Shown here: in pieces, positions 23,700-35,287 of the stretch
How positions within the stretch are numbered: the stretch's first letter is position 1
Layout of the letters: each line of letters opens with the position of its first letter
From: Tetmemena sp. SeJ-2015
Taxonomy: Eukaryota; Ciliophora; Spirotrichea; Sporadotrichida; Oxytrichidae
DNA: 64,000 nucleotides
Direction: 5' to 3'
Assembly: GCA_027382625.1 (NCBI GenBank)
Contig: JAJKFJ010022416.1
Location: forward strand, 1-64,000
Notes under the pieces: generated by a model
The model's input: the letters and a program-made list of their open reading frames with translations, nothing else
What the model was told of the DNA's origin: nothing
Database searches by the model: none
Position numbers and translations under genes: made by a program

Positions 23700-26600
23700 T
23701 CGATTTGAATTATACTAGCAAAATGGTAAAATGTATTCAATATTCGTAGTAATCTTCAAAAGCTTCTTCTTCATAGTAGCCTGCCTTATCATATAAAAAT
23801 TAGTAATGTATCTTCATACTAATCTTAAGTTTCTTCCTCTGTTCTAATTAGTAAATGCTTTCTTTTGTTTAACTCGATCTAGAGAAGTCTATCTCTTTCT
23901 GAGTCACTATTCTGATCTTCTTCAATCTCACTTAGCTGTCGCTTCACCTTCTTTTGAGAACTTTAGTTATACTCGTCTCTTGCATCATCATCGATCCTTT
24001 GTTTGATATAAAAATATTCTTTCTCGCAAGGAACCTATACATGTCCTTTTCTTTAACCTTTTTACTTTGTCCCAATGAAGCCAAGCTCATTCCTTCCATC
24101 TTCATCGCTATCTTAGTTGTCATGTTACCATAGTTGTTTTCCCTATTAAAAGGTGAAAGAGGCCTACCATGGACCAACTTAGCAAGCATGGGATCTCTCA
24201 TCATGTTCATCATCTCATACTGCCTAATTTTTTCATCCTCTTGCATTTTTCTAAGTCTCTCTGCCTTCGTAGATGCTCCTTTCCTCCCTAGCGCTAATAT
24301 TTTAAGCATAATCTTTTTCTACGCTTGATCTACAGGAAGTAAATCTGTTGATCCTCTTCTGTAGTTTTACTTTGAATAGGTCTCGAGTAGAGCATCAGTA
24401 TCTGAGAAAGTATTCATAACTTGCTAATTTTGAGCCATAATATTTCTAAGAAGGCCTTCTAAATCTTCCTCTTCATACTTCCAAATATCCTCCTCTTTTT
24501 GGTCCTCATCCATGAACTCAGGTCTGTCTGGATCATATACATTTCCTGTCTCTTAGTCCATTATAGGCTTTTATTATAACTCCTTTGCTTAATACTCTAT
24601 CTCGCCTGTCATTATTTTGAAGTCCTATGCTATCATATTGAACCTTATTTTGACTTTGTCTTTTAGTCTATGAAGTTTGTGTTACTTCCTCTGTTCAACA
24701 GTCAATTTCTTATCTTCTTCAGAAGCAGACATCATAAATAGTCCCTCAGTTTTATCTTCATTATAATCCTAGTCTTCAGGAAGATTATTTATAATGTTTA
24801 TCTACTCAACATCCTTGATTATATTCTGCAAATTCATTATCAAGTTGTCTTTTGTGTTTGATTAAAAGATCTGGTTGTTCTATAGCTCATCTAGTTTAGC
24901 TTTAAGAGGTGCTATGTTTATTACCTCTTCATCCTCGCTTTCTTCACTCAGACTTTCTTTAGAATCTTCATCTGAAGAATGTGCATCCTCTTTCTCATCC
25001 TCCTAAATCACCTCATTTGTCAAATTATGAGAAGTCTTCTTAACTACAGTTTTATCAGATGGAGGATTATCTGAACCCTATTTAATTTGAGGTGTAATTT
25101 AATTTTTCTTTGAAATTAATTCTAGATGTTCAGGATCTTTATTTATTGCAGTTTGATTCACGACTTTGATTTCCTAAAAATCGAGTTAGGTTTGGTCCGG
25201 ACTCTTCTCTTGACTGAAGCTTTTTTATTTTTTTATTTTCTTTTCTGACTCTTTGAGCTTCTTCATTACGTTTATTCTACTTTGATCTTAATCTGCTGCT
25301 TTGTATTCTTCTATTTCGTCCTCTTCGTCTTCCTCTTTTATGTTTTCAGTGATTTATTTATACTTCTTTGACTTTCTCTATCTTTTTTTCTTTTTCTTTT
25401 TAGTAAAAGTGAACTACTAGTTGAGAGCAATATCCTGGAGATCATTTTAAAGTTGCTATGTCAAATTCTTCATCTACTCCATTTAGGTTTCCTCCTTCTC
25501 TCTTTGTTCTAACAGCTCTGCTAATTTGGTATTGTGCTGCTTTGCTTCTTCTATTCTTGCTAGTCTCTTATCCAACTTAGTCTGCTCTATTCCTCTATAG
25601 TAACGATCCATTTGAATCTTCACTGATTCTAATTCCTTTAGATGAAGCCTATCCAGACGGTCCTAAGTTATCCCAATCGGAAAACCCAGTCTTTCATAAA
25701 GCTTATAAGTTATATGATCCTCTACTTCAAATTTAGGCTAAAGTAAACTCTTTGGAATATGGTGATCATACTCTCTCTTTATCTGCTGCTCTGGAGGGTT
25801 GAACCAAAGTGGTTCCTCCTCAAACTCTCCATTGTTTTGCTTCATTCTTAAGCTAACTTTGTTGGCATCAACAAATTTCATTAACTCTGGGTCTTAAAGG
25901 ATGTCCTTGTTGTATATAGCGTTTTAGTACACATTTTTCAAGACTAAGTCAGACAATGGAATTCCTAATTAATCTGTTTCATTTTAGAAACCCTCATAGA
26001 AATTCCTTATTTTATTGATACTTTTCTCAAGTTTAGCTTCATCTCTTATTCTTTCTTCAAAGTTTTATACTTCAGTAATTTTGACCATGCCTTGTCTTTT
26101 GTTTTTTGAATTGGCTTAAAGTCTTCTGAATCTTCTTTACTCCTCAGATGAGTTTGTGTCTTATCTAGTTAGTTTTATATCATCCTACAGCTAGTTTAGA
26201 TAGTACTTCCTTTCATACTAGAGTGCGTTTTCTACATAAAATATTTCTATATAGTCAAATGTGTCTTTCATTTCAGTTTTTTCATTTGCATTTTCCCAGA
26301 GAGATCTCATCTTAGTTCTGTAGCCTTTCTTTTTGGTAAATATACGATTACTGTTACCTTCGCTAGAGTTTTCAGCCACAGATTCCGAAGTTGTTGAGTT
26401 TCCTGTTTCTGCAGCAATATTGAATTCATTCTACTTTCTTTTGATGTCTCTTTACCTTTTTCTATCTATTGGAGGCTTTGAGCTAACAAGAATTATAAAA
26501 TTTAGGTTTGCTTTTATATTTTTTGTAGATGGAAGTCTTCTTCTACCTTTTTTTCGAACTCAAATTTTTATTACTGTTTCAATTGAGATATAGGTATTTC

Positions 26601-27569
26601 TGTTCTTGAAACTGGAATGTTGGCGGTTGATTTTGATGGAGAGCTCTGTACAAGCTATACAGAGTTTAATCTAACTAAAGGAGATTCTTATAGATCAGAA
26701 TTTAGAGATAACGAAGACTGCTTTTAAACTTATTATTGATTTGAAAGCGAAGACTATGATCTAGATGAAGCAGTGATCTTTTGTTGAAGTTTAATTTGCT
26801 CTTTTGAAGCTATTTCCTCTGTTTCTTGTATACTATAAAAATAGAAGGTATGGCTTTCTATATGGCTTCTTTCATCTTCCTCAATTCATCCAATTAAGCA
26901 CCTTATCTGTCAATAAACTATTCGAAAACAGTTGGATCTTTCTCTTTAGGAACATTTATATCATTCTTTTCCTTTTTGCCAGTTATCGGATTTAAAGTTC
27001 TTCCCTGTGCTGGGCTTTAGCCTCTATTTTATTAAAATAAGACATATTTTATCTCCCTCTCCCTGAGGGTTTTAAAGGATCCTATTGTTCCTTCTGGTTT
27101 TAAAGAATTTAGGCGTACTCTCTGAGTGCTTGCTCTTTTGAAAGGCCTTTTTCTCTTGCAATTTCATCAAATATTTGCTTTTATTGTATTTTAAGTCTTA
27201 TTTCATCATTGACTTCCTCTTACTCTCTTTTCTTCTTTTCTTAGTGAATGAGTTGCATCCTTTCCTTCATCTATTCTTGGAGTTCTGCTTTATATTGGAG
27301 TTGCCTCTTTAATTTAAGATCCTTCTCTTCATTTCACTAGTCATCTATTTGCTTTTGCAGTTTGTTGAAGGGTTTAAAAGCAATATTGGTGTCTATGTTG
27401 GTTAAGCTGCCATTCAAGCTGTTATTTAGCTAGCTCTTTTACACATTCAGAATTAATTCATGATGCTCTTCTTCATCCTAAACTATTGCTATTCTATTTA
27501 GAGATCTTGAAAGTAATGCTTTCTTAATAAATACTAATATATCTTTTGTTCCAACGATCCCTCCATCAT
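23700..27569 (-). CDS. Large charged coiled-coil protein
   Basis: Likely start ATG at 27569-27567 (MMEGSLEQKIYQYLL). Very long open stretches without TGA (about 26600 to 25380 and about 25350 to 23990) show it is real. Segments include FDEIARERGLSKEQALREYA (about 27150), PLWFNPPEQQIKREYDHHIP (about 25800), YKLYERLGFPIGITQDRL, then RFNMIAQDFKIMTGEIEYQA, NVYDPDRPEFMDED, GLLRNIMAQNQQVMNTFSD and ALGRKGASTKAERLRKMQ. Coiled coil and acidic/lysine-rich linkers dominate, with no membrane span. The A-rich run near 25380 shifts the frame (IES or homopolymer length error). I do not recognise the family. A ciliary or cytoskeletal role is a guess. Confidence 0.7.
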
Positions 27570-28030
27570 ATTATACTCTTTTTAATATAAAAATTTATTC
27601 CTACATTAAACTTATAATCAAAGAATATTACTCTTTTCTCTAAGATTTTTTTAATGGTCAAATTTAAATTGAAATAATATTTATATCGAATGAGAATCAA
27701 TAAAATGTATATTAGTGCGATCTTGCTTGGATGAAGGCCTCTGATGTTTAGAGAGTGAGCTGTAGTTGTAAGGCTTGGCTGGGTTGAATTGAAGCTGTTA
27801 ACTCAATGGTAAAATAGGTTTGTTGATTGGTGGTAGTGTAAAAGATGACCCATTTTATTATTTCATTTTGCTTTTTAAATTTGATGTTAAAATCTAACAT
27901 TCTCTCATTGCTCATACCATGTTGTGCAATCGTTATTTAGATTTTTAAAATTAAAATAGAATGCTAGTTCAATCATTAAACACAAATATATTTTGAAGGA
28001 AGAATTAATTATATTTTAGTTTGCCCATTT
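27570..28030. other. Divergent intergenic region
   Basis: AT-rich, between the start of the minus-strand coiled-coil gene and the RTEL1-like gene. Nothing recognised. Confidence 0.4.
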
Positions 28031-28039
28031 TATTTTGGG

Positions 28040-31000
28040 TTTTGAATACGAGAGCAGTGACGATGACTGTACTCTAGATGACCAGGCGATCTTGTCTCTC
28101 CTGCAAACTAGTGAAAGCAGCTCCAAAATTAATATACCATCAGAAAAGCATTAATTTAGAGAAGACTCCTCAAATTTTAAGCTTTTTAATTCGACTTAAG
28201 ATAAATTAGAAGAATGAATCCCATCTAAGTCAAACCTCTCTCAAGAATTTATGTATCTTTACTCTTGATTTACTTTTTAATATAGGCCGTTCAATCAGTC
28301 ACTTGAAAATTAGATATTTAGCTCTCAAAAGAGGAAATCTTAATTCTCAAGTCAAGAGGAGGAAAACTCAGAGAGGAAGAATGAGTTAAGGAGACCAGTT
28401 GATTGATGATACTGGATAAAAGACTACAAGAGACTACAGTTCTAGCCTCCCTCCTTTCTTGAAAGTAAATATTTGAGAGACATAAATTTTAGTGAAGTCA
28501 GATGAAATTCAGGAGAAGTAGTTTAAGTTTACTGCTGAAGAAGTAGACGTGATGTTTCCCCACAAACCTTACTAATGCTAAATAGACTTTATGACAAAGA
28601 TGATAATTACATTGAAGTAGGGAGATAACGCTTTACTAGAAAGCCCTACTGGAACTGGCAAAACCCTCTCCTTACTATGCTCGACTTTAGCTTGGTTGAA
28701 GTTTGAAAGAGAGAAGTAAAAAGAAAAAGCTGACAAACGGGATTATATTCAAATCATTTACACATCTCGAACTCACTCATAGCTTTCTTAAGTGCAAAGA
28801 GAACTTAAAAATACAGCATACAATCCACGCACATTGCTACTTGCTTCTAGAGATCATTTATGCATTCATTCTGAGTTCAAGAACCTCAATGTATATAAGA
28901 TGAGTTTAATGATAATTTTAGGGACACGCTTTAAATCTAGCATGCAAAAAATCTTTGAAGAGTAAATAAGACTGCTGCTATTATGGTAAAAACAGAGAGA
29001 TAGGGTCAAAGTTGATGCCTTGGGAACCATTAGACATAGAAGAACTTAGTAAATTAGGACAAGAGCTAAAAATATGCCCCTATTTTGGAAATAAGGATAG
29101 GTCTTCAGGAGCTGATGTCTTACTCATGCCTTACAACTTTTTAATCGATCCAAAAATCCGAGGAAACTTTGACTTCAAGTTCAAAAACTCATTTATAAAT
29201 ATTAGATTATTTTATGAAAGATTAACTCCATAGTGATCTTTGATGAAGCTCATAACGTCCCATAGCAAGCGGAAGATGCTTCAAGTTTTGAACTTGATTC
29301 TAAACACTTAGAGTATGAATTTGAAATTTAAAGATTTTAGGATTTCTGTGACTGAACTTCAAAAACTCCAAGATGAGAGAGAAGTTTCTAAGGGAACATT
29401 TGTATTCACTTCATCTTGAGAAGATACTGAGCTGCTCATTAAGATGATACAAAATCTGAGATACTTTATAGAAAACCATAACTTAGACTAAAATTCAGTT
29501 AGGAACTTTAGAATCGACAGTTAATTCATTCCAAAGAATTCTCTAGTGCTGCCTGGTAGGGATATATTCAACATCATTTTCAATGGTACTCAGAGTAAGA
29601 AATGAACTTATTTCTCTAAATAATTTAGTATAGGGCAACGAACACAAGATAGGAAGTAGTGTGATAAGTATGTAAGATGACTGGCCAAGATGGAAGTAAG
29701 CTTTTGAAAGCTGCCTTTTAGACATTAGCTAGCGTAACTTTATAAGAGATAACGACTATAGTTTAACATGGAGAGTCTAAAACAGTGATTGAAGTAGTTT
29801 ATCAGATCCTTAAAAAGATTATGGGTCTCTATGAAAATCAAGAAGTAATCTCTCGAAAAATCTGATGATGGAGAAGGGGATATCTTTAAACAAATTTACA
29901 ATGATGCAGATGACTATTACGTCTACCTATATGACGAAGAAGAAGAGACTAGCAAATAAACTTATTTCTAAAAGAAGTTTAAATTCAACAAGACTCTTTA
30001 AAAGTAGTCAAAAAGAGTCCTCGCATTTTGGTGCTTTAATGCTGGCATCTGCTTTCGAGAGCTGTAAAAGTTGGAACCTAAGTCTATAATCCTTACTTCG
30101 GGAACACTAACTCCTATGAATTCATTTCAAGCTGAACTCTAGGTTCAATTTAATCAAAGGATCGAAAATCCTCATGTCATAAATACTGATCAGGTTTAAA
30201 TTAGTGTACTTACCAGAGGCATCAAGCACAATTAAATCCCAATATAGTTAATTTTGAAATCTTTTTTACACTAAATATAGTTTTTATAGAAAGTGCTTTG
30301 TTTTAATTTAATTGTGAATAGTTTCAATTTCTCTTATCAGTCTCGAGACAACGAACTGGCTTTGGTGGATCTAGGAGCAAGTATAGCTGAAATTAGCTAG
30401 GTGACCCCTGGTGGAATACTGGTGTTTTTCCCCTCTTTTAGGTATATGAGGTGATGCTATGATATTTGGTAAAGCTATGGTACGACTTACATGATTGAGA
30501 GAATAAAAAAGATTTTCATGGAGCCTCGTGAACCTTCTCTTTACAGATCAGTGATGGATAGTTACTATTGAAGCATCTTCGAGCCATAGTAAAATGGCAT
30601 AAATGGAGGAATACTAATGGGAGTCTGCAGAGGGAAAATTAGCGAAGGACTAGATTTTTCAGACAACTCTGCAAGATGTGTTATTATAGTAGGTATTCCA
30701 TTTCCTCTTCTGACTGACCCCAAAGTGATATTAAAATGAGATTACTTGGACAAGAAAATATAAGATAGATAGGAGGATGTGCCTCGCTTGAGTGGGAAAG
30801 ATTGGTATAATCTGTGTGGGATAAGAGCGGTAAACTAAGCAATAGGGAGAGTGATAAGGCACGTTTAGGACTACGGGTCTATAATCCTGGTGGATGAGAG
30901 ATTTAACTGGGGGAACATTAAATCTCAAATTTCTAAGTGGTTGACGAGACAAGATAAAGATGCATAACAACTGCTCTGATCTCATTAGAAATTTGAGCAG

Positions 31001-32045
31001 CTTCTACATGCACATGAAGCAGCAAGGTTACACACCTAAAGTGGACTAGTTCTCCTAAATAAAAATAGAGCTAGTAGAGGAAAACATCAAGAGAATCATT
31101 CAGTAGACCAAAGATACCAAAAAGAAGAGGTACATTAAAGAACAAGCTAAGAAAAAGGCACAGACTAAACCATAATTAGAGAAAGCTAAGCCAATTCAAA
31201 CTACTAGGGACAAAAGAACCAATAGAAACGAGAAGTTAGAAGAAAATAAAAATACAAAGAGGTAATCACCAAGAAAAAACAAAACTCCAAAAATATAGTA
31301 TGAAAGTGATGAGGAGGAAGAGTATTCACCTTAGAAGCTGAAGACTAAAAAAGCTAAAACAATTTAGAAAGTTAAACCGCTTAAAAGAAATAAAAAGAAA
31401 AGGGAAAATAAAGTGAGAAGAGGTATTCGCAATTTAGTGATATTTAGAATTCTTCGGCTGATAGCCAATTAGATGGTTCACAAGACTCAGAAAAAGAAGA
31501 GGAAGATTATGAGATCTCAATTTATTATTGATTTATAATATCTTGATATTGATCAAATTTATATTGAATATCAGATGAAATGTTCAACCACGAAAATGAT
31601 TCTACTGAGCCACTTTCTCTGAATGATTAAGATAGCAAGAAGACTTCCAAGAAATCTAGTATTTAAAGCACCCATCCAAGAGGAAAGTCAAAAACTAAGC
31701 ATTAAGGATAGATCTAGAGGGTTCAATAACGAATATTAATCAGCTTTTGAACAACTTTATTGGGAAAAAATAGCAGAGAGAAAAAGTTAAAAGAAAGATT
31801 AGTTGCATAGTTCACAACAAAACTAGAATGGATGATACAAAATCAATTAAGTGCCTCGTTAAATCAATTATTCATCCATTTAAATGAGCTAAATTAATTT
31901 TTAAATTTATGTTTTAGGCAATATAGATTCCTCTGAAGTAACTAATTCGCAGTCCTTTTAAGAATTAGAAACTGCTTTCAGTAAAGTTTTAACAGAATCT
32001 TAGACAATTTTATTTAAATAATTTGTAATTGAGCTTTTAAAATGA
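28040..32045 (+). CDS. RTEL1: RTEL1-like iron-sulfur DNA helicase
   Basis: Superfamily 2 XPD-type helicase of the RTEL1 branch, which unwinds D-loops and G-quadruplexes at telomeres and forks. In order: an acidic/serine-rich N-terminus with a 33-nt intron near 28240; Q-motif FPHKPYQCQIDFM; Walker [10 protein letters not shown] (about 28640); motif Ia [21 protein letters not shown] and [10 protein letters not shown]; iron-sulfur cysteines in CCYYGKN and [26 protein letters not shown] box [70 protein letters not shown] long lysine-rich tail follows, probably ending in TGA near 32045. IESs break it repeatedly. In-frame TGA occurs at 30737-30739 (VILK-TGA-DYLD) and near 29430. The N-terminal start is not fixed. 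Confidence 0.9.
29186..29223 (+). mobile_element. IES of 38 bp in the helicase gene, pointer AACTC
   Basis: AACTC at 29186-29190 and 29224-29228. Excision joins FKFKNS to [10 protein letters not shown] in frame, reconstituting the DEAH-box strand. The removed DNA is almost pure A+T. Confidence 0.88.
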
Positions 32046-32184
32046 CAATCTATGTAGAGCAAATTTATTTCAATAAGTGTAAGAGTTGAATTGTAGTAGT
32101 TGTTGAGTGTGTGTATGTGATATTTAAATATTTTATTAATAAATATAGGAGAGATTGTTATCGCTATAATATTAAAATAATAAG

Positions 32185-33278
32185 ATGGAATCTTCTTTGT
32201 ACGCCGAGAAGGAGGAATTCTTGCAAAAGAACTCAATTCACAGATATTTGTAAAACCTTTCCTCTTCCCTGTTGGCTGGAGGTGCTCTCTACAACTTGAG
32301 GAACGGTAACGAGTCAGCTGAGGCTTGGATCTTCAGAGACGACATCGGTGCCCCCCACGGTATCAAGGGTTACGAAGAGCAGGTCAACTCTGTTGGTATG
32401 CATCACGGTCACTCTCACTGGCCCTCCGATGTCACTTGGAACACCTGGAACTCTGCCACGTAAGTTTTAGCAATTAGCCTTAACCGTTACATAGTTTGAG
32501 ACGTGGATTCAAGGTTTTCCAGAGATCTTGCCAGGGTTGCCACGGAGCTATGCATCAAAAGTACGATCTCTTGGTCGACAAGGGTTTCCTTCAAAGAGAA
32601 CTTATGAACAAGATGGTCTTCGCTCCAAGAATCCACCCTGCTCACTAAAAGTACAGAGGTGACTACTTCCAAGAGTGGGATTACAGACAAAGAGTTATTC
32701 ATGACAGAATTAATATACTTTAATGTGGGCTCCTTATTTCACGGTCCACCAGGCTAAGAACGCCAACAACGGAGTGTGGCCCCCTGAACTTACCAAGGCC
32801 AACTCTCACCAGCCAGGTCTGATCAACTACTCATATAACTTGCTGACTGGTTATCACTACATTATAATTATACAACCCTCCCTTCGGTTTGGACGTGCCA
32901 GAGGGAAGATACTTCAACCCATACTTCGACCATATGATTATTGCTATGCCTCCTCAGCTCCACGACGGTATGATTGAGTACGAAGATGGTACCCCCGCAT
33001 CCGCCCCCCAGATGGCTCACGATGTGTCTGAATACATTGCTTACATTGGAAAGTCTAAGGTCCCAGACCAAAAGGTTGTGATTATGATGATTGGATGCAT
33101 CATTGCTACCTACTACCCCGTCTCATACTTCTTCACTAAGTACCATTACGTGAACACCTACTCCCACAGACTCGAAGTCTACGCTGTCAAGAGTGGCGCA
33201 AAGGGCTACAAGAAGTTCAGAGAAAAGATGTTCAAGAGTCACAAGATCCAAGGCAACTGGCTCGGTGCCTACTCATGA
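32185..33278 (+). CDS. CYC1: Cytochrome c1 (complex III)
   Basis: ATG at 32185, TGA at 33276-33278. With a 35-nt intron (32460-32494) and two mini-IESs (14 and 13 bp) removed, the length is a whole number of codons and gives 343 residues. Haem-bearing subunit of the mitochondrial bc1 complex, passing electrons from the Rieske protein to cytochrome c. Visible: haem motif CQGCH, VFAPRIHPAH, NGVWPPELT, SLLTGY-type sequence (NLLTGYHYNPPFGL), PEGRYFNPYFDHMIIAMPPQ with the axial Met, the acidic DGTPASAPQMAHDV and a C-terminal membrane anchor (VVIMMIGCIIATYYPVSYFF). No obvious cleavable presequence. Codon use is far more G/C-ending than in neighbours, typical of a highly expressed gene. Confidence 0.95.
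32708..32721 (+). mobile_element. 14-bp mini-IES in cytochrome c1, repeat AAT
   Basis: AAT at 32708-32710 and 32722-32724. Removing 14 bp joins RVIHDR to MWAPYFT in frame. The insert lacks GT...AG ends, so it is not an intron. Confidence 0.8.
32858..32870 (+). mobile_element. 13-bp mini-IES in cytochrome c1, repeat TAC
   Basis: TAC at 32858-32860 and 32871-32873. Removing 13 bp joins LLTGYHY to NPPFGLDVPEG in frame, as the conserved family sequence demands. No GT...AG ends. Confidence 0.85.
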
Positions 33279-33716
33279 GCACGCTCCCACCACAGAGAAG
33301 AGGATTCAATTCATTTCTTCTTTTCTACCTTTTATTTAAATAACATTAAGTCAAACACACATATTTATAATTACTCAGATATATAATATATACCAAACCA
33401 CTTACTGGATAATCCAACCAATTTATCCATTAATTAAAACGCAAAAATAAATGACAGATATTTCAGAAAATTTTATATCCATTCAATAGTTTCATAAGAT
33501 ATTTTAGATAGCAGTTTATATATAAATAGAATGATAATAAATGAATGTGTGCTCAACAATTGGGATAACCAGAGATTTTAATTGCTCTACTTTATAACCT
33601 GCCTTTTATTATTTTAATAAATTATCTATTTTATAAAAAATTTCATCCAATAAGTCTAAATAATCTCAATCTTTTTTATTGGAAACAAAACAATCTATTC
33701 ACAGTTCTAAATGATA
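33279..33716. other. Convergent intergenic region
   Basis: AT-rich DNA between the 3' ends of cytochrome c1 (+) and the sorting receptor (-). No gene or clear terminator seen. Confidence 0.5.
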
Positions 33717-35238
33717 TCACTGATCTTGTCCACTGAGTTTGAAATACTGACTGACTGCGCTGTTAACCTGTAGTTGGAGTTCTTCGTTCATCTTTTTCTT
33801 TGCGTATCTTCTGTAGATACAGAGAGCCAGGAAGTTAAGGGCAAGGACCACCAAAACTGCGCCTATAATGTGAATCACCTTGGCCAAATGTCTTCTTGTT
33901 GAGACAATCAGCTAATCATCTTGTCCCTCAATTGCATCGAACACATTATCTCCCTTGCAAACCTTTGGTTGATCCTTAAAACCTGCGCAGACAGCTCTAA
34001 ACACATCATATCCATTAATGTCTCCTCTGTAAGTGATGTTGTTTATAGAGACCTAAGGATGGAGGATTATTCCAATTTGCTGAGCCCAGCTTCTGTCTTC
34101 TCTGAGAATTCTATTATCTTCTGAGCTTTAGAAATTCTCTGGCTTTGTGAAAGAATTCTTAGCGCACTCAATAACCTTATCTGCATCTATATTGACCTGA
34201 TCCATGACTTCTCTAGAGCAAATTTCATTGAATCTGTCGGACTCAACACAAGTGTCAATGAAGTTAAGAGCGTAGTTAAACCACTTGGTGTAGTTAGAGT
34301 TTACCACTCTTTCTTTGTTCAAGACTTCATAGATGCATCTCTATCTCAGAGACTCCTCAATCATTGCAGTCTCAGGTACATTAGTTTAGGAAGCTCCCTA
34401 TCTCACTTTTAAAAATATATTGGAAGGTAAGGGCAGTATTTTCCATTAGCAACGCATTATTTTGCCTTGACCTCAGCAGTGCAGTCCTAGCAAGAATACA
34501 AATATCGATAAATATGGAATATGTGAGTAGTCTGGGAGTGAAGAGAGCATCTTTCCCAAGAGCAAATTGGTAGAGAGCTAGTTCTCTAAGTTGCATATAG
34601 TCAAGATCAAGAATGGATGAGAACCAAAGCTCATACTCAACTCTGTTATCAGGGTGGTTGATTTCCAACTCTGCCTTTAGATAAACCTTCCTATCTTTGT
34701 TGTTGATGACCACATCCTTGATATAAATAATTGATGATGTTTCCATCTCTCTTTCTAATCATGAAGGATGGAATGTTAATGCTATGACCAGTACCGTCAT
34801 CAGCCATTATTAAGTTTTCTGAGTACTCTTCCCTGTCGTCAACTATAATTGCCAACTTCACTCCAAGTTTCTCGATGTTTCTGACTTTGGTCACAAATGT
34901 GCACTCTCCTCTGTCCACAATCACAATAGGAGTAAGATCAGTGTCCTCATCATAAAGGAAATCCCCTGCGAAGTCATCTGCTCCGAATTCACTGCAGCCG
35001 AAGTGATTGTTCTTAGGATAGTGAAGTCTTCCTAACTAAGAAATTATTTTAAAAAGAGACAATTTACAATAGAAGCACCATAGGTAACGTGGCCGAAGTT
35101 TCCTAAGCTGCTTACGATGAATCCATCATTTCCCAGTTTATCTCTTAGCTCCTGAGGGTGCAGAATTTAGATAAATCCGTAAGAAGTGAAGGCTAAGGAT
35201 GAGAGGATAGATAGAGTTAGCAATCTTGATTTTTCCAT
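33717..35238 (-). CDS. Vacuolar sorting receptor-like protein with PA domain
   Basis: ATG at 35238-35236, TGA at 33719-33717. Signal peptide (LLTLSILSSLAFTSYG). N-terminal protease-associated domain: LGNFGHVTYGAS, then, after a 32-nt intron (35036-35067), LGRLHYPKNNHFGC, VIVDRGECTFVTKVRNIEKL and GHSINIPSFMIRK. Central domain as in plant VSR/BP-80 receptors: EINHPDNRVEYELWFSSILD, YSCQDCTAEVKAKQCVANGKYC, FNEICSREVMDQVNIDADKV and NNITYRGDINGYDVFRAVCAG. One transmembrane helix (VIHIIGAVLVVLALNFLALC) and a basic cytosolic tail. No EGF repeats. Likely sorts soluble hydrolases to lysosome-like vacuoles. A 13-bp IES lies at 34718-34730, and one more small frame change near 34410 is unresolved. Confidence 0.88.
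34718..34730 (-). mobile_element. 13-bp mini-IES in the sorting receptor, pointer TTGAT (ATCAA on the coding strand)
   Basis: TTGAT at 34718-34722 and 34731-34735. Removing 13 bp joins RKRDGNII to KDVVINNKDRKVYL in frame, linking the PA domain to the central domain. Confidence 0.82.
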
Positions 35239-35287
35239 ATCAGACAAATTGATTTAATTTATAATTTAACTTTTCAAAAATTAGTTG

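Noticed and set aside
24134..24328. Plus-strand ORF opposite the minus-strand coiled-coil gene
   Set aside because: A shadow of a long, clearly coding minus-strand frame.
32708..32870. Frame breaks in cytochrome c1 as sequencing errors or introns
   Set aside because: Errors would not create 13-14 bp AT-rich inserts bounded by direct repeats, and the inserts lack GT...AG while the true intron at 32460-32494 has it.
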